NCBI RefSeq assembly: GCF_030064675.1
Contig: NZ_CP116413.1
Span: forward strand, 2,202,001-2,266,000
Reading direction: 5' to 3'
Origin: Crossiella sp. CA-258035
Lineage (GTDB): Bacteria; Actinomycetota; Actinomycetes; Mycobacteriales; Pseudonocardiaceae
Length of the DNA stretch: 64,000 bases
Numbering within the stretch: the stretch's first letter is position 1; each line of letters starts with the position of its first letter. The notes beneath the pieces were generated by a model. That model did no database searches. It was not told where the DNA came from and saw only the letters and a program-made list of their open reading frames with translations. A program made the position numbers and the translations under genes. Positions 9,187 to 17,071 of this stretch are shown here, piece by piece.

Positions 9187-10185
9187 ATGTGGTCGTATGG
9201 TCCCGTGGGTCTGGCTGATGAGGTACCGACGTTGGTGGACGCGTCCCGTTTGCGCACTGTCGCGATCGAGGTGGCGAGCGAGGCCGGGGAACTGGTCGCG
9301 GCCATGAGAGGTGGTCAGCGCCGGTTCTCGGGCGCGGTGGACACCAAGAGCACGGCCACCGACGTGGTCACCGCCGCCGACCGCGCCGCCGAGGAACTGA
9401 TCCGTTCCCGCCTGGCAGAACTGCGTCCCGAGGACGGGGTCCTGGGCGAGGAAGCCGGCGACGACGCGGCAGGCGCCAGGGTCCGCTGGGTGGTCGACCC
9501 CATCGACGGCACGGTGAACTACCTCTACGGCCTGCCGCAGTACGCGGTCTCGGTCGCCGCCGAGGTCGACGGCCTGGCCGTGGCCGCCGCCGTGGTCGAA
9601 CCCGCCGCGGGCCGCGTGTGGAGCGCCGCCCGCGGCCAGGGCGCCACCCTGGACGGCGAGCCACTGCGCGCCTCGGCCACGACGGAGCTGTCGCTGACGT
9701 TGCTCGCGACGGGGTTCGCGTACCAGGTGGAGCGGCGGTCCCGGCAGGCCGACCTGGCCGCCCGGCTGGCTCGCGAGGTGCGGGATCTGCGGCGGAGTGG
9801 GTCGGCGGCGATTGATTTGTGTTCGGTGGCGGCGGGGTGGGTGGACGCGTATTTCGAGCATGGGCTTGGGCATTGGGACTGGGCGGGCGGTGGGTTGATC
9901 GCGGAGGAGGCTGGGGCGGTGGTGCGGCGGCCGAGCGGGTATGGGGTGAACTCGGCTGGGGTGAATCGGGCTGGGGCCAATTCGGCTGGGGCGGATCCGG
10001 TTGGGTCGAACCCGGCGGGGTCGGATCCGGCTGGAGCGGACCCACGCTTGTCTGACCCACGTTGGTCAGACCCGCGTGGGGCGAACCCGGACGGCTTGGG
10101 GGCTGACATCACGCTTGCTGTCGCGCCCGGTGTGGCGGCAGAACTGACAGAACTGCTGCGGCGGTCCGGGGCGTCAGAGGTGTGA
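9187..10185 (+). CDS. suhB: Inositol-1-monophosphatase family protein with repeat insert
   Basis: This 332-residue Mg-dependent phosphatase has motif GEEAG (about residue 95), the DPIDGTVNYLYG active-site motif (about residue 108) and the C-terminal HWDWAGGGLIAEEAG. It corresponds to SuhB (Rv2701c), about 290 residues. The extra length is an insert of ten five-residue units (pattern S/A-D/N-P/S-x-G, e.g. SNPAG, SDPAG, ADPVG) between EEAGAVVRRPSG and GLGADITLAVAPG, near the C-terminus. It probably forms a surface loop, since all catalytic motifs are intact. The exact start is uncertain (ATG 9187 or GTG 9205). The first copy of the dispersed palindrome overlaps the stop codon. Confidence 0.93.
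   Translation: MWSYGPVGLADEVPTLVDASRLRTVAIEVASEAGELVAAMRGGQRRFSGAVDTKSTATDVVTAADRAAEELIRSRLAELRPEDGVLGEEAGDDAAGARVRWVVDPIDGTVNYLYGLPQYAVSVAAEVDGLAVAAAVVEPAAGRVWSAARGQGATLDGEPLRASATTELSLTLLATGFAYQVERRSRQADLAARLAREVRDLRRSGSAAIDLCSVAAGWVDAYFEHGLGHWDWAGGGLIAEEAGAVVRRPSGYGVNSAGVNRAGANSAGADPVGSNPAGSDPAGADPRLSDPRWSDPRGANPDGLGADITLAVAPGVAAELTELLRRSGASEV
9946..10095 (+). repeat. 15-bp minisatellite, ten units, inside suhB
   Basis: Ten contiguous 15-bp units fill this stretch exactly, with consensus near GCGGATCCGGCTGGG; examples are 9976-9990, 9991-10005 and 10021-10035. Units 7-9 drift (GACCCACGCTTG, GACCCACGTTGG, GACCCGCGTGGG). The period is a multiple of three, so the frame is kept and the repeat encodes a pentapeptide array. 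Confidence 0.9.
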
Positions 10186-11027
10186 TTGGCCAACCACTCA
10201 CTGTCAGTAGGCTGGCCGACCGGGCCGTTGAATCGTGAGTGGTAGGCCACTCAGTCATCGCAGCCTCTGCGGCGGGCTGCGGAAGAGTGATTGGTCGACC
10301 ACTCACTGATGGTGGCCGGGGCGGGGTGGTGGTCGAGCGCCTGGAAGCGCCTGGTGACCGGAGAGTGTGGGCGGACGCGGAGTTTTGAATCGCGCAGCCC
10401 TGAACTGCTTGCAAGCCCTGGACCGCGCAGTCCTGAACCGCGCGCGGCCGTGAACCGCGCCGTGACCGTGAACCGTGCCCGGTCCTGAACGGCGCGGAGG
10501 CCTGAGCGGCGCGGGGGCTCGAACTGACGAAGCCCGAGGTCCTTTGAGTGAGTGGTCAACCACTCACTCCGGTGCGGGAAGTGGCTGAGTGGCGCACATT
10601 GCGCGGGGTGAATGGGTGGCTGAGCGGGTTGGCGACCGCATAGGCGGGATCAAGTCGGGCGCGGTGAGTTGTGAGTGGTTGACCACTCATTTGTTGCGAG
10701 GTGTGGCGACTGCGGCGTCGGCGATGGCGCTGGTGACTGCGGTGTCAGGCGGTCGCGGTGTCGTTGACTGCGCGTCAGGCTGCTGCGACGCCGGAGGCTG
10801 CGGTGCCAGGTACTGCCGACGGGTGTGACGGCCGCTTCCGGGACCTGCCGCGGCCGCGAACTGCTGCCGCCGAGCACTGGTGCCTCAGGGAACTACCGAC
10901 TCCGAGAACTACCGCCGACGGTGATTGGCACGCCCAGTGACCATGGTGTCCAGCCACTCCCACGGCCGAGCAGATCCGGCACCCCGAGCGCTCCCAGTCA
11001 GCCAAGCATGAGTGGCAGACCACTCAC
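10182..11027. repeat. Six dispersed 20-bp palindromes (island 1)
   Basis: Six copies of a palindrome near GTGAGTGGTNNACCACTCAC lie at 10182-10201, 10235-10254, 10287-10306, 10548-10567, 10671-10690 and 11008-11027. The copy at 10548 has perfect 9-bp arms; the others carry one to three changes. They lie in a 0.9-kb stretch (10186-11103) without a believable gene. Between them are degenerate short repeats such as CCTGAACCGCG/CGTGAACCG (10400-10500). The same palindrome forms the presumed operators of a TetR gene and a carotenoid oxygenase near 50 kb. The right-hand arms are better kept than the left. Confidence 0.85.
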
Positions 11028-11103
11028 ACCCCGACGCCCGCCCGGAGAATTCCCGGACGGGCGTCAGTCGAGTGGCGATGCGCCAGGCGAGTTCTGAACC
11101 GGC

Positions 11104-11781
11104 CTAGCAGTGCACGTTGCGGGCCGCCGCCAGGAGTTCAGCGTCGAGCTGCGGCGGTGGGGGAGCGGCTTGCTGGCCGCCTCGTTCTGGTTGCTGGTCG
11201 GCCCACTCCTTGAGCTTTTCCAGGAGTTGGCGGGTGCTGGAGGAGGGCTTGATGCCGTCGAACTTCTTGCCCAGTACGACGTCCACAGTGGAGTCCTGGC
11301 GTTCGTCCCTGACCAGCTGCACGCACGGGGCCAGCAGGCTCAGGGTGCGGGCCGCGCCGGCGCCGTTGGGGCCGTAGCGGAGTTGGCCGTGGCAGGTGAG
11401 CTTGCTGTCGTAGACCGGGTCGTCGCTGGGTTCGCCCGCTTTGTTGAAGCCGAAGCCCATCAGTTCCTCGTTGACCAGCTTGCCCTGGCCGCGCAGGCCA
11501 CCGCCGTTGAGCACGCGCAGCTTGACGTCCGCGGCCGGCCACGGATCCGTTTTGTCCAGCGCGTCCCTCGGCTGGGCCTGGCCCTCGTACGGCTTCTTGC
11601 CGGCCTCCACCGCGGGCGGTGGGTCGCAGCGGACCGCGGCCTCGGCGTCGCCCACGTTGCCGAAGACCTTGGTCCACACAAAAGTCGCTATCACGCCGAG
11701 CAGGACCAGGATGACCAGCGCCGGCAGCGGGCGTCGCCTCCGATAACGTCCGAGGCCCTGCCTCACGCTCCCCGCAGCCAC
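11104..11781 (-). CDS. LytR_C domain membrane protein (Cei-like)
   Basis: This 225-residue protein has a basic N-terminus, one membrane segment (ALVILVLLGVIATFVWT, about residues 20-37) and an exported LytR C-terminal domain (VKLRVLNGGGLRGQGKLVNEEL, about residues 85-110, to the end). Order and type match Rv2700 of M. tuberculosis, named Cei for its role in cell-envelope integrity. The GTG at 11781 is preferred because GGGAGG precedes it at nine bases; the frame extends to a GTG at 11823. It faces away from the DUF4193 gene. Confidence 0.82.
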   Translation of the reverse strand: MAAGSVRQGLGRYRRRRPLPALVILVLLGVIATFVWTKVFGNVGDAEAAVRCDPPPAVEAGKKPYEGQAQPRDALDKTDPWPAADVKLRVLNGGGLRGQGKLVNEELMGFGFNKAGEPSDDPVYDSKLTCHGQLRYGPNGAGAARTLSLLAPCVQLVRDERQDSTVDVVLGKKFDGIKPSSSTRQLLEKLKEWADQQPERGGQQAAPPPPQLDAELLAAARNVHC

Positions 11782-12141
11782 GTCCTCCGCCCTCCCCGGC
11801 GTTGTCCGCCATCGCCTGTACACAACGTCGTCGATCAGCCTAGGCGGTAACGGCTCAGCATGCGTGACCAGATTCGTCTTCCTTTGTCGGCCGATGGGGT
11901 GCTGCTGACCACATCCACCGCGCTTCTGGGTGACCCAGTGAACGCACCGGACCGCGATGGGCTACCCTCTCGGCGCTCCGGCCCGCCGGTAAGCCGATTT
12001 ACCTGATCGACTTCGCCAGGGGCGCCGGGTTCTCGAGAAGAGACGGCCGTCACTGGGGACGGCGGGCACAAATCGGTGCGCTGGAACGTTAACCAGCGGC
12101 ACGAACCACCATCTTGAGTAAAACGCAGGGGTGACTACACG
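11782..12141. other. Divergent intergenic region
   Basis: About 360 bp separate the Cei-like gene (leftward) and DUF4193 (rightward), so promoters for both should lie here. A possible rightward -10 (TACCCT, about 11962) is present but no matching -35 stands out. No gene is seen. Confidence 0.5.
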
Positions 12142-12441
12142 ATGGCGACCGACTACGACGCACCGCGCCGTGGCGAGACCGACGACCTCGCCGAGGACTC
12201 GCTTGAAGAGCTCAAGGCGCGGCGCAACGAGACGCAGTCCGGGGTGGTCGACGTCGACACCGACGCGCCGGACGAGAACTTCGAGCTGCCCGGGGCCGAC
12301 CTGTCCGGCGAGGAGCTGACCGTCAAGGTGCTCCCGAAGCAGGACGACGAGTTCACCTGCTCCCGCTGCTTCCTGCTGCACCACCGCAGCAGGCTGTCCA
12401 GGGAGAAGGACGGGCAGTACATCTGCCGCGACTGCGACTGA
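12142..12441 (+). CDS. DUF4193 zinc-ribbon protein
   Basis: This 99-residue acidic protein ends in a zinc ribbon: CSRCFLLHHRSRL...YICRDCD (about residues 73-99). Family, size and position (between the Cei-like gene and DUF3093) match Rv2699c, a conserved actinobacterial protein of unknown function. The N-terminal part is rich in Asp/Glu and probably disordered. Confidence 0.93.
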   Translation: MATDYDAPRRGETDDLAEDSLEELKARRNETQSGVVDVDTDAPDENFELPGADLSGEELTVKVLPKQDDEFTCSRCFLLHHRSRLSREKDGQYICRDCD

Positions 12442-12463
12442 GCAGGGCTTCCGCGGCCAACGA

Positions 12464-12501
12464 GGTCAGGCACCAGCCTGGGGACGGCTGGTGTCCTGAC
12501 C
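12464..12501. terminator. Convergent hairpin terminator
   Basis: GGTCAGGCACCAGCC pairs with GGCTGGTGTCCTGACC with a single bulged base. It lies between the convergent DUF4193 and DUF3093 genes. Confidence 0.75.
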
Positions 12502-12526
12502 AAGGGGTCAACTGAACACCAAAGTG

Positions 12527-13027
12527 TTAACCGGCGCGCTTGGCCGCCTCGGCGCGCAGCAGCTCCGCGAGCTGCTCGGCTCGCCGGGTGCTGAACAGCC
12601 AGTACGGCGTGGGGTCCTCCGGGTCGGTCAGCTCGACCAGCACGGCGGGCCCGACCCAGCCCCGGTGCGCCACGAAGGCGGCCGGGTCCAGGTCCCGGCC
12701 CATCGCCGGGCGCTTCTCGTTGACGTCCAGCGCGGTGACCCTGCCGACGAACTCCAGCGGCAGGTGCGCCTCGCCCACCCACAGCTCGCCGCCCCTGACC
12801 TGCACCCGCTGCCTGCCCAGCCACAGCATGGTCACCACGACCAGCGGCACCAGCAGCAGGTAGGGCAGCCACGAGCGCACTCCCGGGTACCCCATGTGGA
12901 TCTCCGCGGCCAGCAGCACCGCACCGGCCAGCGGCAGCGGCCAGCCCCACCACGGGACGTAGAGCCGCTCACTGAAGAGGACATCCCCGGTCGTATCGAC
13001 CGCGCGCGCGTTCCTGCTCACGGGCAC
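12527..13027 (-). CDS. DUF3093 membrane protein
   Basis: This 166-residue protein has two adjacent membrane segments (about residues 27-70: [14 protein letters not shown] and [16 protein letters not shown]) followed by a cytoplasmic beta-rich domain with [31 protein letters not shown]. It matches Rv2698 in family and position. The GTG start lies only 7 bp from the divergent dut start, so both mRNAs may have very short or no leaders; a GTG two codons later is an alternative. Confidence 0.9.
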   Translation of the reverse strand: MPVSRNARAVDTTGDVLFSERLYVPWWGWPLPLAGAVLLAAEIHMGYPGVRSWLPYLLLVPLVVVTMLWLGRQRVQVRGGELWVGEAHLPLEFVGRVTALDVNEKRPAMGRDLDPAAFVAHRGWVGPAVLVELTDPEDPTPYWLFSTRRAEQLAELLRAEAAKRAG

Positions 13028-13034
13028 CAGGGTA

Positions 13035-13550
13035 ATGTCGCCCGCCGTGCCCAGCGTTGAGGTGCTCCTGACCCGGCTCGATCCGGATGTGCCCGTACCG
13101 TCCTACGCCCGCCCCGGTGACGCGGGCGCCGATCTGGTGACCACCAGCGACCTGGTGCTGCCACCGGGAGAGCGCGCGGTGGTCGGCACCGGGGTCGCGA
13201 TCGCCCTGCCCATCGGGTTCGCCGCCTTTGTGCACCCGAGGTCGGGGCTGGCGGCCAGAGCGGGGCTCAGCGTGGTGAACACACCTGGCACCATCGACGC
13301 GGGGTACCGCGGCGAGATCAAGATCTGTCTGGTCAACCACGACCTGCGCGAGCCGATCACGCTGCACCGCGGCGACCGGATCGCCCAGCTGGTCGTCCAG
13401 CGGGTGGAACAGGCCGAGTTCCGCGAGGTCGACGAGCTGCCGGAGTCCGTGCGCGGCGCGGGTGGCTACGGGTCGACCGGGGGAGCCGCGGTACTGGCCG
13501 GTCAGCGAGCCGGGCACAACGGCGGCTCGCCTGAAGTGACGGAGGTCTGA
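13035..13550 (+). CDS. dut: dUTP diphosphatase
   Basis: This 171-residue trimeric dUTPase hydrolyses dUTP to dUMP and pyrophosphate. All five motifs are present: GDAGADL, HPRSGLA, the uracil-binding [22 protein letters not shown] and the C-terminal P-loop-like [11 protein letters not shown]. The protein is about 15 residues longer than the M. tuberculosis enzyme, mostly at the C-terminus. The ATG at 13035 or the GTG at 13047 could be used. DUF3710 follows after 4 bp, so the two are probably co-transcribed. Confidence 0.96.
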   Translation: MSPAVPSVEVLLTRLDPDVPVPSYARPGDAGADLVTTSDLVLPPGERAVVGTGVAIALPIGFAAFVHPRSGLAARAGLSVVNTPGTIDAGYRGEIKICLVNHDLREPITLHRGDRIAQLVVQRVEQAEFREVDELPESVRGAGGYGSTGGAAVLAGQRAGHNGGSPEVTEV

Positions 13551-13554
13551 GGGG

Positions 13555-14196
13555 ATGTTCGGGTTCGGGCGTCGCGGCAAGCGGCGCAAGGCGGCAGGCG
13601 AGCAGGGGCACGCCCTCGGCGCGGAGCAGGGCGGCGAGCACGACGGCCTGCCTGCCGAGGACGGCTTCGACGGGCCCTACGACGAGAAGGAGGCGCCTGC
13701 CGACCAGGTGTCCCGGCTCGACCTGGGCTCGGTCCGGCTGCCGGTGCCCGACGGCACCCAGCTCCAGGTCGAGGTGGCGCCGGAGGGCGAGGTGCAGGCC
13801 GTGCACCTGGTGACCCCGGTGGCCAGGCTCACCGTGAGCGCCTTCGCCGCCCCCCGATCGGGTGGGCTGTGGCAGGAGGTCAGCAAGGAGCTGGCCGAGC
13901 AGCTGCGCGGCGACGGTGCCAGGGTGGTGCTGGAGGGCGGCGACTGGGGCACCGAGCTGGTGGCCTCCTCGCCGGAGATGTCGCTGCGCTTCGTCGGAGT
14001 GGACGGGCCGCGCTGGATGCTGCGCGCGGTGGCCGCCTCCTCCACCGAGCAGTCCGCGGCCGCGGGTGCGGCGCTGCGCGAGATCGTGCGCGGCACCGTG
14101 GTGGTCCGGGGCGACCAGCCGATGCCGGTGCGCACCCCGCTGCCAGTGGAGCTGCCGGAGGCGATCGCCAAGCACCTCGCCCAGGAACAGGGCTAG
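13555..14196 (+). CDS. DUF3710 protein
   Basis: This 213-residue soluble protein has a basic N-terminus (FGFGRRGKRRK), an acidic linker (about residues 15-55) and a conserved domain with SRLDLGSVRLPVPDG and WMLRAV. Its position after dut matches Rv2696c. No catalytic motif is evident and the function is unknown. A hairpin terminator lies 28 bp downstream. Confidence 0.9.
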   Translation: MFGFGRRGKRRKAAGEQGHALGAEQGGEHDGLPAEDGFDGPYDEKEAPADQVSRLDLGSVRLPVPDGTQLQVEVAPEGEVQAVHLVTPVARLTVSAFAAPRSGGLWQEVSKELAEQLRGDGARVVLEGGDWGTELVASSPEMSLRFVGVDGPRWMLRAVAASSTEQSAAAGAALREIVRGTVVVRGDQPMPVRTPLPVELPEAIAKHLAQEQG

Positions 14197-14223
14197 CGAA
14201 AGCGCCAGGGCTAGAGAACAGCG

Positions 14224-14251
14224 CACCCGGGTTCGGCTCCGGACCCGGGTG
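14224..14251. terminator. Hairpin terminator after DUF3710
   Basis: CACCCGGGT (14224-14232) and ACCCGGGTG (14243-14251) are perfect 9-bp arms around a 10-nt loop. A second small GC hairpin, GGGGCC...GGCCCC followed by TTT (14403-14425), lies just before the next gene. Confidence 0.65.
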
Positions 14252-14443
14252 TGATCTGGCCTGCTGTGCCCAAGCACACCCCCGCCGAGCAGCGGCGACA
14301 GACCGGGAACTTTGTCCCCTTCTGGGGCGTTCTAAACGGTGAAACCGCCGGTCAAGCCAGCTGGAGTAAAACCACCCCCAGATGGTTACTCTGGCGATAA
14401 ACGGGGCCAATCCGAGGGCCCCTTTCGTATGGGGAGCGCCGGA

Positions 14444-14818
14444 ATGAGTGGCAGCGGGGGCTACTGGCGGCGGATGGTCCGCAGGCTGACGAGTGACGTC
14501 AGCGAGCTGGACGCCGACGACCTGTCCCGAAAAGCCGAGGCACAGGGCGCCGTGAAGGCGTGCGACTGCCGATCCGGCGAGGAGGTCACCGTGCTGGGGC
14601 GGCTGCGCAGCGTCGAGCTGTGCCCGCGCGACGCGGTGGCGACCCTGGAAGCCGAGCTGTACGACGGCACCGAGGGAGTCACCCTGGTGTGGCTCGGCAG
14701 GCGCCGCATCCCCGGCATCGAGCCGGGACGCACGATCAAGGCGCGGGGGCGGATCGCCGTGCGGGACGGGCGTAAAGTGCTCTACAACCCGTACTACGAG
14801 CTGCAGACCACCTCCTGA
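14444..14818 (+). CDS. OB-fold nucleic-acid-binding protein
   Basis: This 124-residue protein has an OB-type beta barrel in its second half (VTVLGRLRSVEL...LEAELYDGTEGVTLVWLGRRRIPGI...KARGRIA), like the tRNA anti-codon-type domain. Size and position match Rv2694c (122 residues). The ATG at 14444 is chosen because GGGGAG precedes it at eight bases; the longer frame from 14339 has no ribosome site. The DUF3159 gene follows after 10 bp. Confidence 0.87.
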   Translation: MSGSGGYWRRMVRRLTSDVSELDADDLSRKAEAQGAVKACDCRSGEEVTVLGRLRSVELCPRDAVATLEAELYDGTEGVTLVWLGRRRIPGIEPGRTIKARGRIAVRDGRKVLYNPYYELQTTS

Positions 14819-14828
14819 TCGTGAGCGT

Positions 14829-15542
14829 ATGAGCGAACCCACCACTCCGCAGGCCGGTCAGTCCGCCGAGCTGGAGAAATCCGAGTCCCCGGCTGTCGAA
14901 CCCGCCGAGGACGCCGTCGAACCCATGCCGACCATGTGGGAGCAGATGGGCGGCCTGGTCGGCTTCATCTCCGCCTCCGTGCCGGTCGCGGTGTTCGTCT
15001 TCGTCAACTGGGCCACCAGCATGTGGCCGGCCATCTGGAGCGCCCTGGGCGTGGCCGTGCTGATCGGCGTGTGGCGGCTGGTCCGCAAGGAGAAGATGAT
15101 GCCCGCGATCTCGGGCGTGATGGGCGTCGGCATCGCCGCGTTCATCGCCTACCGGGTCGGCGAGGCCAAGGGCTTCTTCCTCTACGGCATCTGGGTCAGC
15201 CTGATCTTCGGCGGCCTGTTCCTGATCTCGCTGCTGGTGCGCTGGCCGCTGGTGGGCGTCATCTGGTCCGGGCTCAACGGCCACGGTTTCGGCTGGCGCG
15301 AGCACCCGAAGGCCCGCTTCGGCTACGACCTGGCCACCGTGTTCTGGACGCTGGTGTTCGCGGCCCGGTTCGTGGTGCAGAACTGGCTCTACGAGGGCGA
15401 CCAGACCACGCTGCTGGGCATCACCCGCCTGGCCATGGGCTACCCGCTGACCGCGGTCGCGCTGCTGGTCACCGTCTGGGCGGTGCGCCGCGCCAAGCGC
15501 ATCGAGGACGAGCACGCCTCGGCCCAGCCAGCCCCGGCCTGA
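14829..15542 (+). CDS. DUF3159 membrane protein
   Basis: This 237-residue protein has an acidic N-terminus and about five membrane segments (residues about 50-225). The loop GWREHPKARFGYDLATVFW and the final segments fit DUF3159, and its place beside the ceoB/ceoC genes matches Rv2693c. The role is unknown; linkage to potassium-regulation genes is suggestive only. Its stop codon is part of the large downstream hairpin. Confidence 0.9.
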   Translation: MSEPTTPQAGQSAELEKSESPAVEPAEDAVEPMPTMWEQMGGLVGFISASVPVAVFVFVNWATSMWPAIWSALGVAVLIGVWRLVRKEKMMPAISGVMGVGIAAFIAYRVGEAKGFFLYGIWVSLIFGGLFLISLLVRWPLVGVIWSGLNGHGFGWREHPKARFGYDLATVFWTLVFAARFVVQNWLYEGDQTTLLGITRLAMGYPLTAVALLVTVWAVRRAKRIEDEHASAQPAPA

Positions 15543-15613
15543 CCACAACGGCCAACACCCCGTACGACAACGGCCAACACGCGGTTCGACTTGCGTGTTG
15601 GCCGTTGTGGTCA
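15540..15613. terminator. Convergent terminator with three GGCCAACAC copies
   Basis: TGACCACAACGGCCAACAC (15540-15558) and its exact complement (15595-15613) form 19-bp arms. A third copy, ACAACGGCCAACAC, sits in the loop (15567-15580) and could pair with the right arm instead. The arms include the stop codons of both convergent genes (DUF3159 and ceoC). The same core and layout recur at 34400-34458. Confidence 0.85.
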
Positions 15614-16267
15614 GGTGAGCAGGGCTTGCTGGACCTCGTTCTCGACGTCGCTGGTGGCTACGAACAGGAGCTCGTCGCCGGCTTCCAGGGTGTCGTCGGG
15701 CTGCGGCACGATGACCCGGCCGCCGCGCAGGATGGTCACCAGGGCGGCGTCGCGGGGCAGGCGCAGGGCCTTGACCGCGCGGCCCGACAGCGGGGTGTCC
15801 TCGGGCAGGGTGACCTCGACCAGGTTGGCCTGGCCCTGGCGGAAGGTCAGCAGCCGGACCAGGTCGCCGACGGTGACCGCCTCCTCGACCATGGCGGCCA
15901 GCATGCGCGGGGTGGACACCGCCACGTCCACCCCCCACGCCTCGGTGAACAGCCACTCGTTGCGCGGGTCGTTGACCCTGGCCACCACCCGGCGCACCGC
16001 GAACTCGGTCTTGGCCAGCAGCGCCACCACCAGGTTGACCTTGTCGTCCCCGGTCGCGGCGATCACCACGTCGCACAGCTCCATGCCGGCCTCCTCCAGG
16101 GAGGACAGCTCGCAGGCGTCGGCGTGCACCCACTCGGCCTGCTCGACCGCGTGCGGGTCGAAGTGGTCGCGGTCCCGCTCGATCAGCATCACCTGGTGGT
16201 TGGAGTCCAGCAGCTCGCGGGCGATGGACCGGCCGACGGCCCCGGCCCCGGCGATGGCGACGCGCAT
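15611..16267 (-). CDS. ceoC: TrkA-type potassium uptake regulator (CeoC)
   Basis: This 218-residue protein has an N-terminal NAD-binding RCK_N domain (VAIAGAGAVGRSIARELL) and a C-terminal RCK_C domain (about residues 135-215). It is the second of two TrkA paralogues that overlap by one base (TGATG), so the two are translated together, matching Rv2692. Such proteins gate potassium channels or transporters in response to NAD(H) or nucleotides. The likely partner is the divergently encoded permease. Confidence 0.92.
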   Translation of the reverse strand: MRVAIAGAGAVGRSIARELLDSNHQVMLIERDRDHFDPHAVEQAEWVHADACELSSLEEAGMELCDVVIAATGDDKVNLVVALLAKTEFAVRRVVARVNDPRNEWLFTEAWGVDVAVSTPRMLAAMVEEAVTVGDLVRLLTFRQGQANLVEVTLPEDTPLSGRAVKALRLPRDAALVTILRGGRVIVPQPDDTLEAGDELLFVATSDVENEVQQALLT

Positions 16268-16932
16268 CAGTTGTTCTCCTCGGGAGCCTGCGCCGCCGCG
16301 GCGCTCACGTCGGTGACGGTGCCGGACAGCGCGGCCACGTAGATCTGGTCACCGGACTGCACCACGGTGTCCCGGTCCGGCAGCACGCCGGTGCCGAAGC
16401 GCATCACGAAGGCCACCCTGGCGCCGACCGCCGCCTCGACCTCGCGCACGCCCCGGCCCACCCAGCCCTCGTGCAGCGGCAGCTGGAAGACCGCCACCGT
16501 GCCGGAGGGGTCGCGCCAGGCGGTGGCCACCCCGTCGGGCAGCAGCATCCGCAGGAACCGGTCGGTGGTCCAGGGCACGGTGGCCACGGTGGGGATGCCC
16601 AGCCGCTCGTACACCGCGGCCCGCTTGGGGTCGTAGATCCGGGCGACCACGTGCTCGACGCCGAAGGTCTCGCTGGCCACCCTGGCGGAGATGATGTTGG
16701 AGTTGTCGCCGTTGGAGACCGCGGCGAAGGCCCCGGCCCGCTCGATGCCGGCCTCGATCAGCACCTGCCGGTCGAAGCCGATGCCGACCACCTGCTGACC
16801 GTGGAAGTCCCCGCCCAGCCTGCGGAAGGACTGCACGTTCTTGTCCACGACCGCGACCGTGTGACCCAGCCGTTCCAGGCCCTTGGCCAGCGATGATCCG
16901 ACTCGGCCGCAGCCCATGATGACCACGTGCAC
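16267..16932 (-). CDS. ceoB: TrkA-type potassium uptake regulator (CeoB)
   Basis: This 221-residue RCK protein has the NAD motif VIMGCGRVGSSLAKGLE at its N-terminus and an RCK_C domain near residues 140-215. It corresponds to Rv2691. It is upstream of and translationally coupled to ceoC. The divergent gene (140 bp away) encodes an APC permease, an arrangement kept in mycobacteria. Confidence 0.92.
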   Translation of the reverse strand: MHVVIMGCGRVGSSLAKGLERLGHTVAVVDKNVQSFRRLGGDFHGQQVVGIGFDRQVLIEAGIERAGAFAAVSNGDNSNIISARVASETFGVEHVVARIYDPKRAAVYERLGIPTVATVPWTTDRFLRMLLPDGVATAWRDPSGTVAVFQLPLHEGWVGRGVREVEAAVGARVAFVMRFGTGVLPDRDTVVQSGDQIYVAALSGTVTDVSAAAAQAPEENN

Positions 16933-17071
16933 TAAGTTCCTCCTCCAAGCACGAACCGTGCACCCTCAACCTTCCCCCGTTCGGGGGATGGCCGCGACCT
17001 GTGTCCAGACATTTCCAACATACCGACGGCTGGCCAGCCCCGGTTCACGCGGTCCCTCTACGCTGCCCTCC

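Noticed and set aside
10251-10940. Several frames of 60-110 codons in the island after suhB
   Set aside because: They lack ribosome sites, have biased low-complexity composition and pass through the palindromes; none resembles a protein family.
14340-14443. Leader before the OB-fold gene as a possible c-di-AMP riboswitch, given the nearby potassium genes
   Set aside because: The conserved sequence blocks of the ydaO class could not be found; only a small GC hairpin is present.
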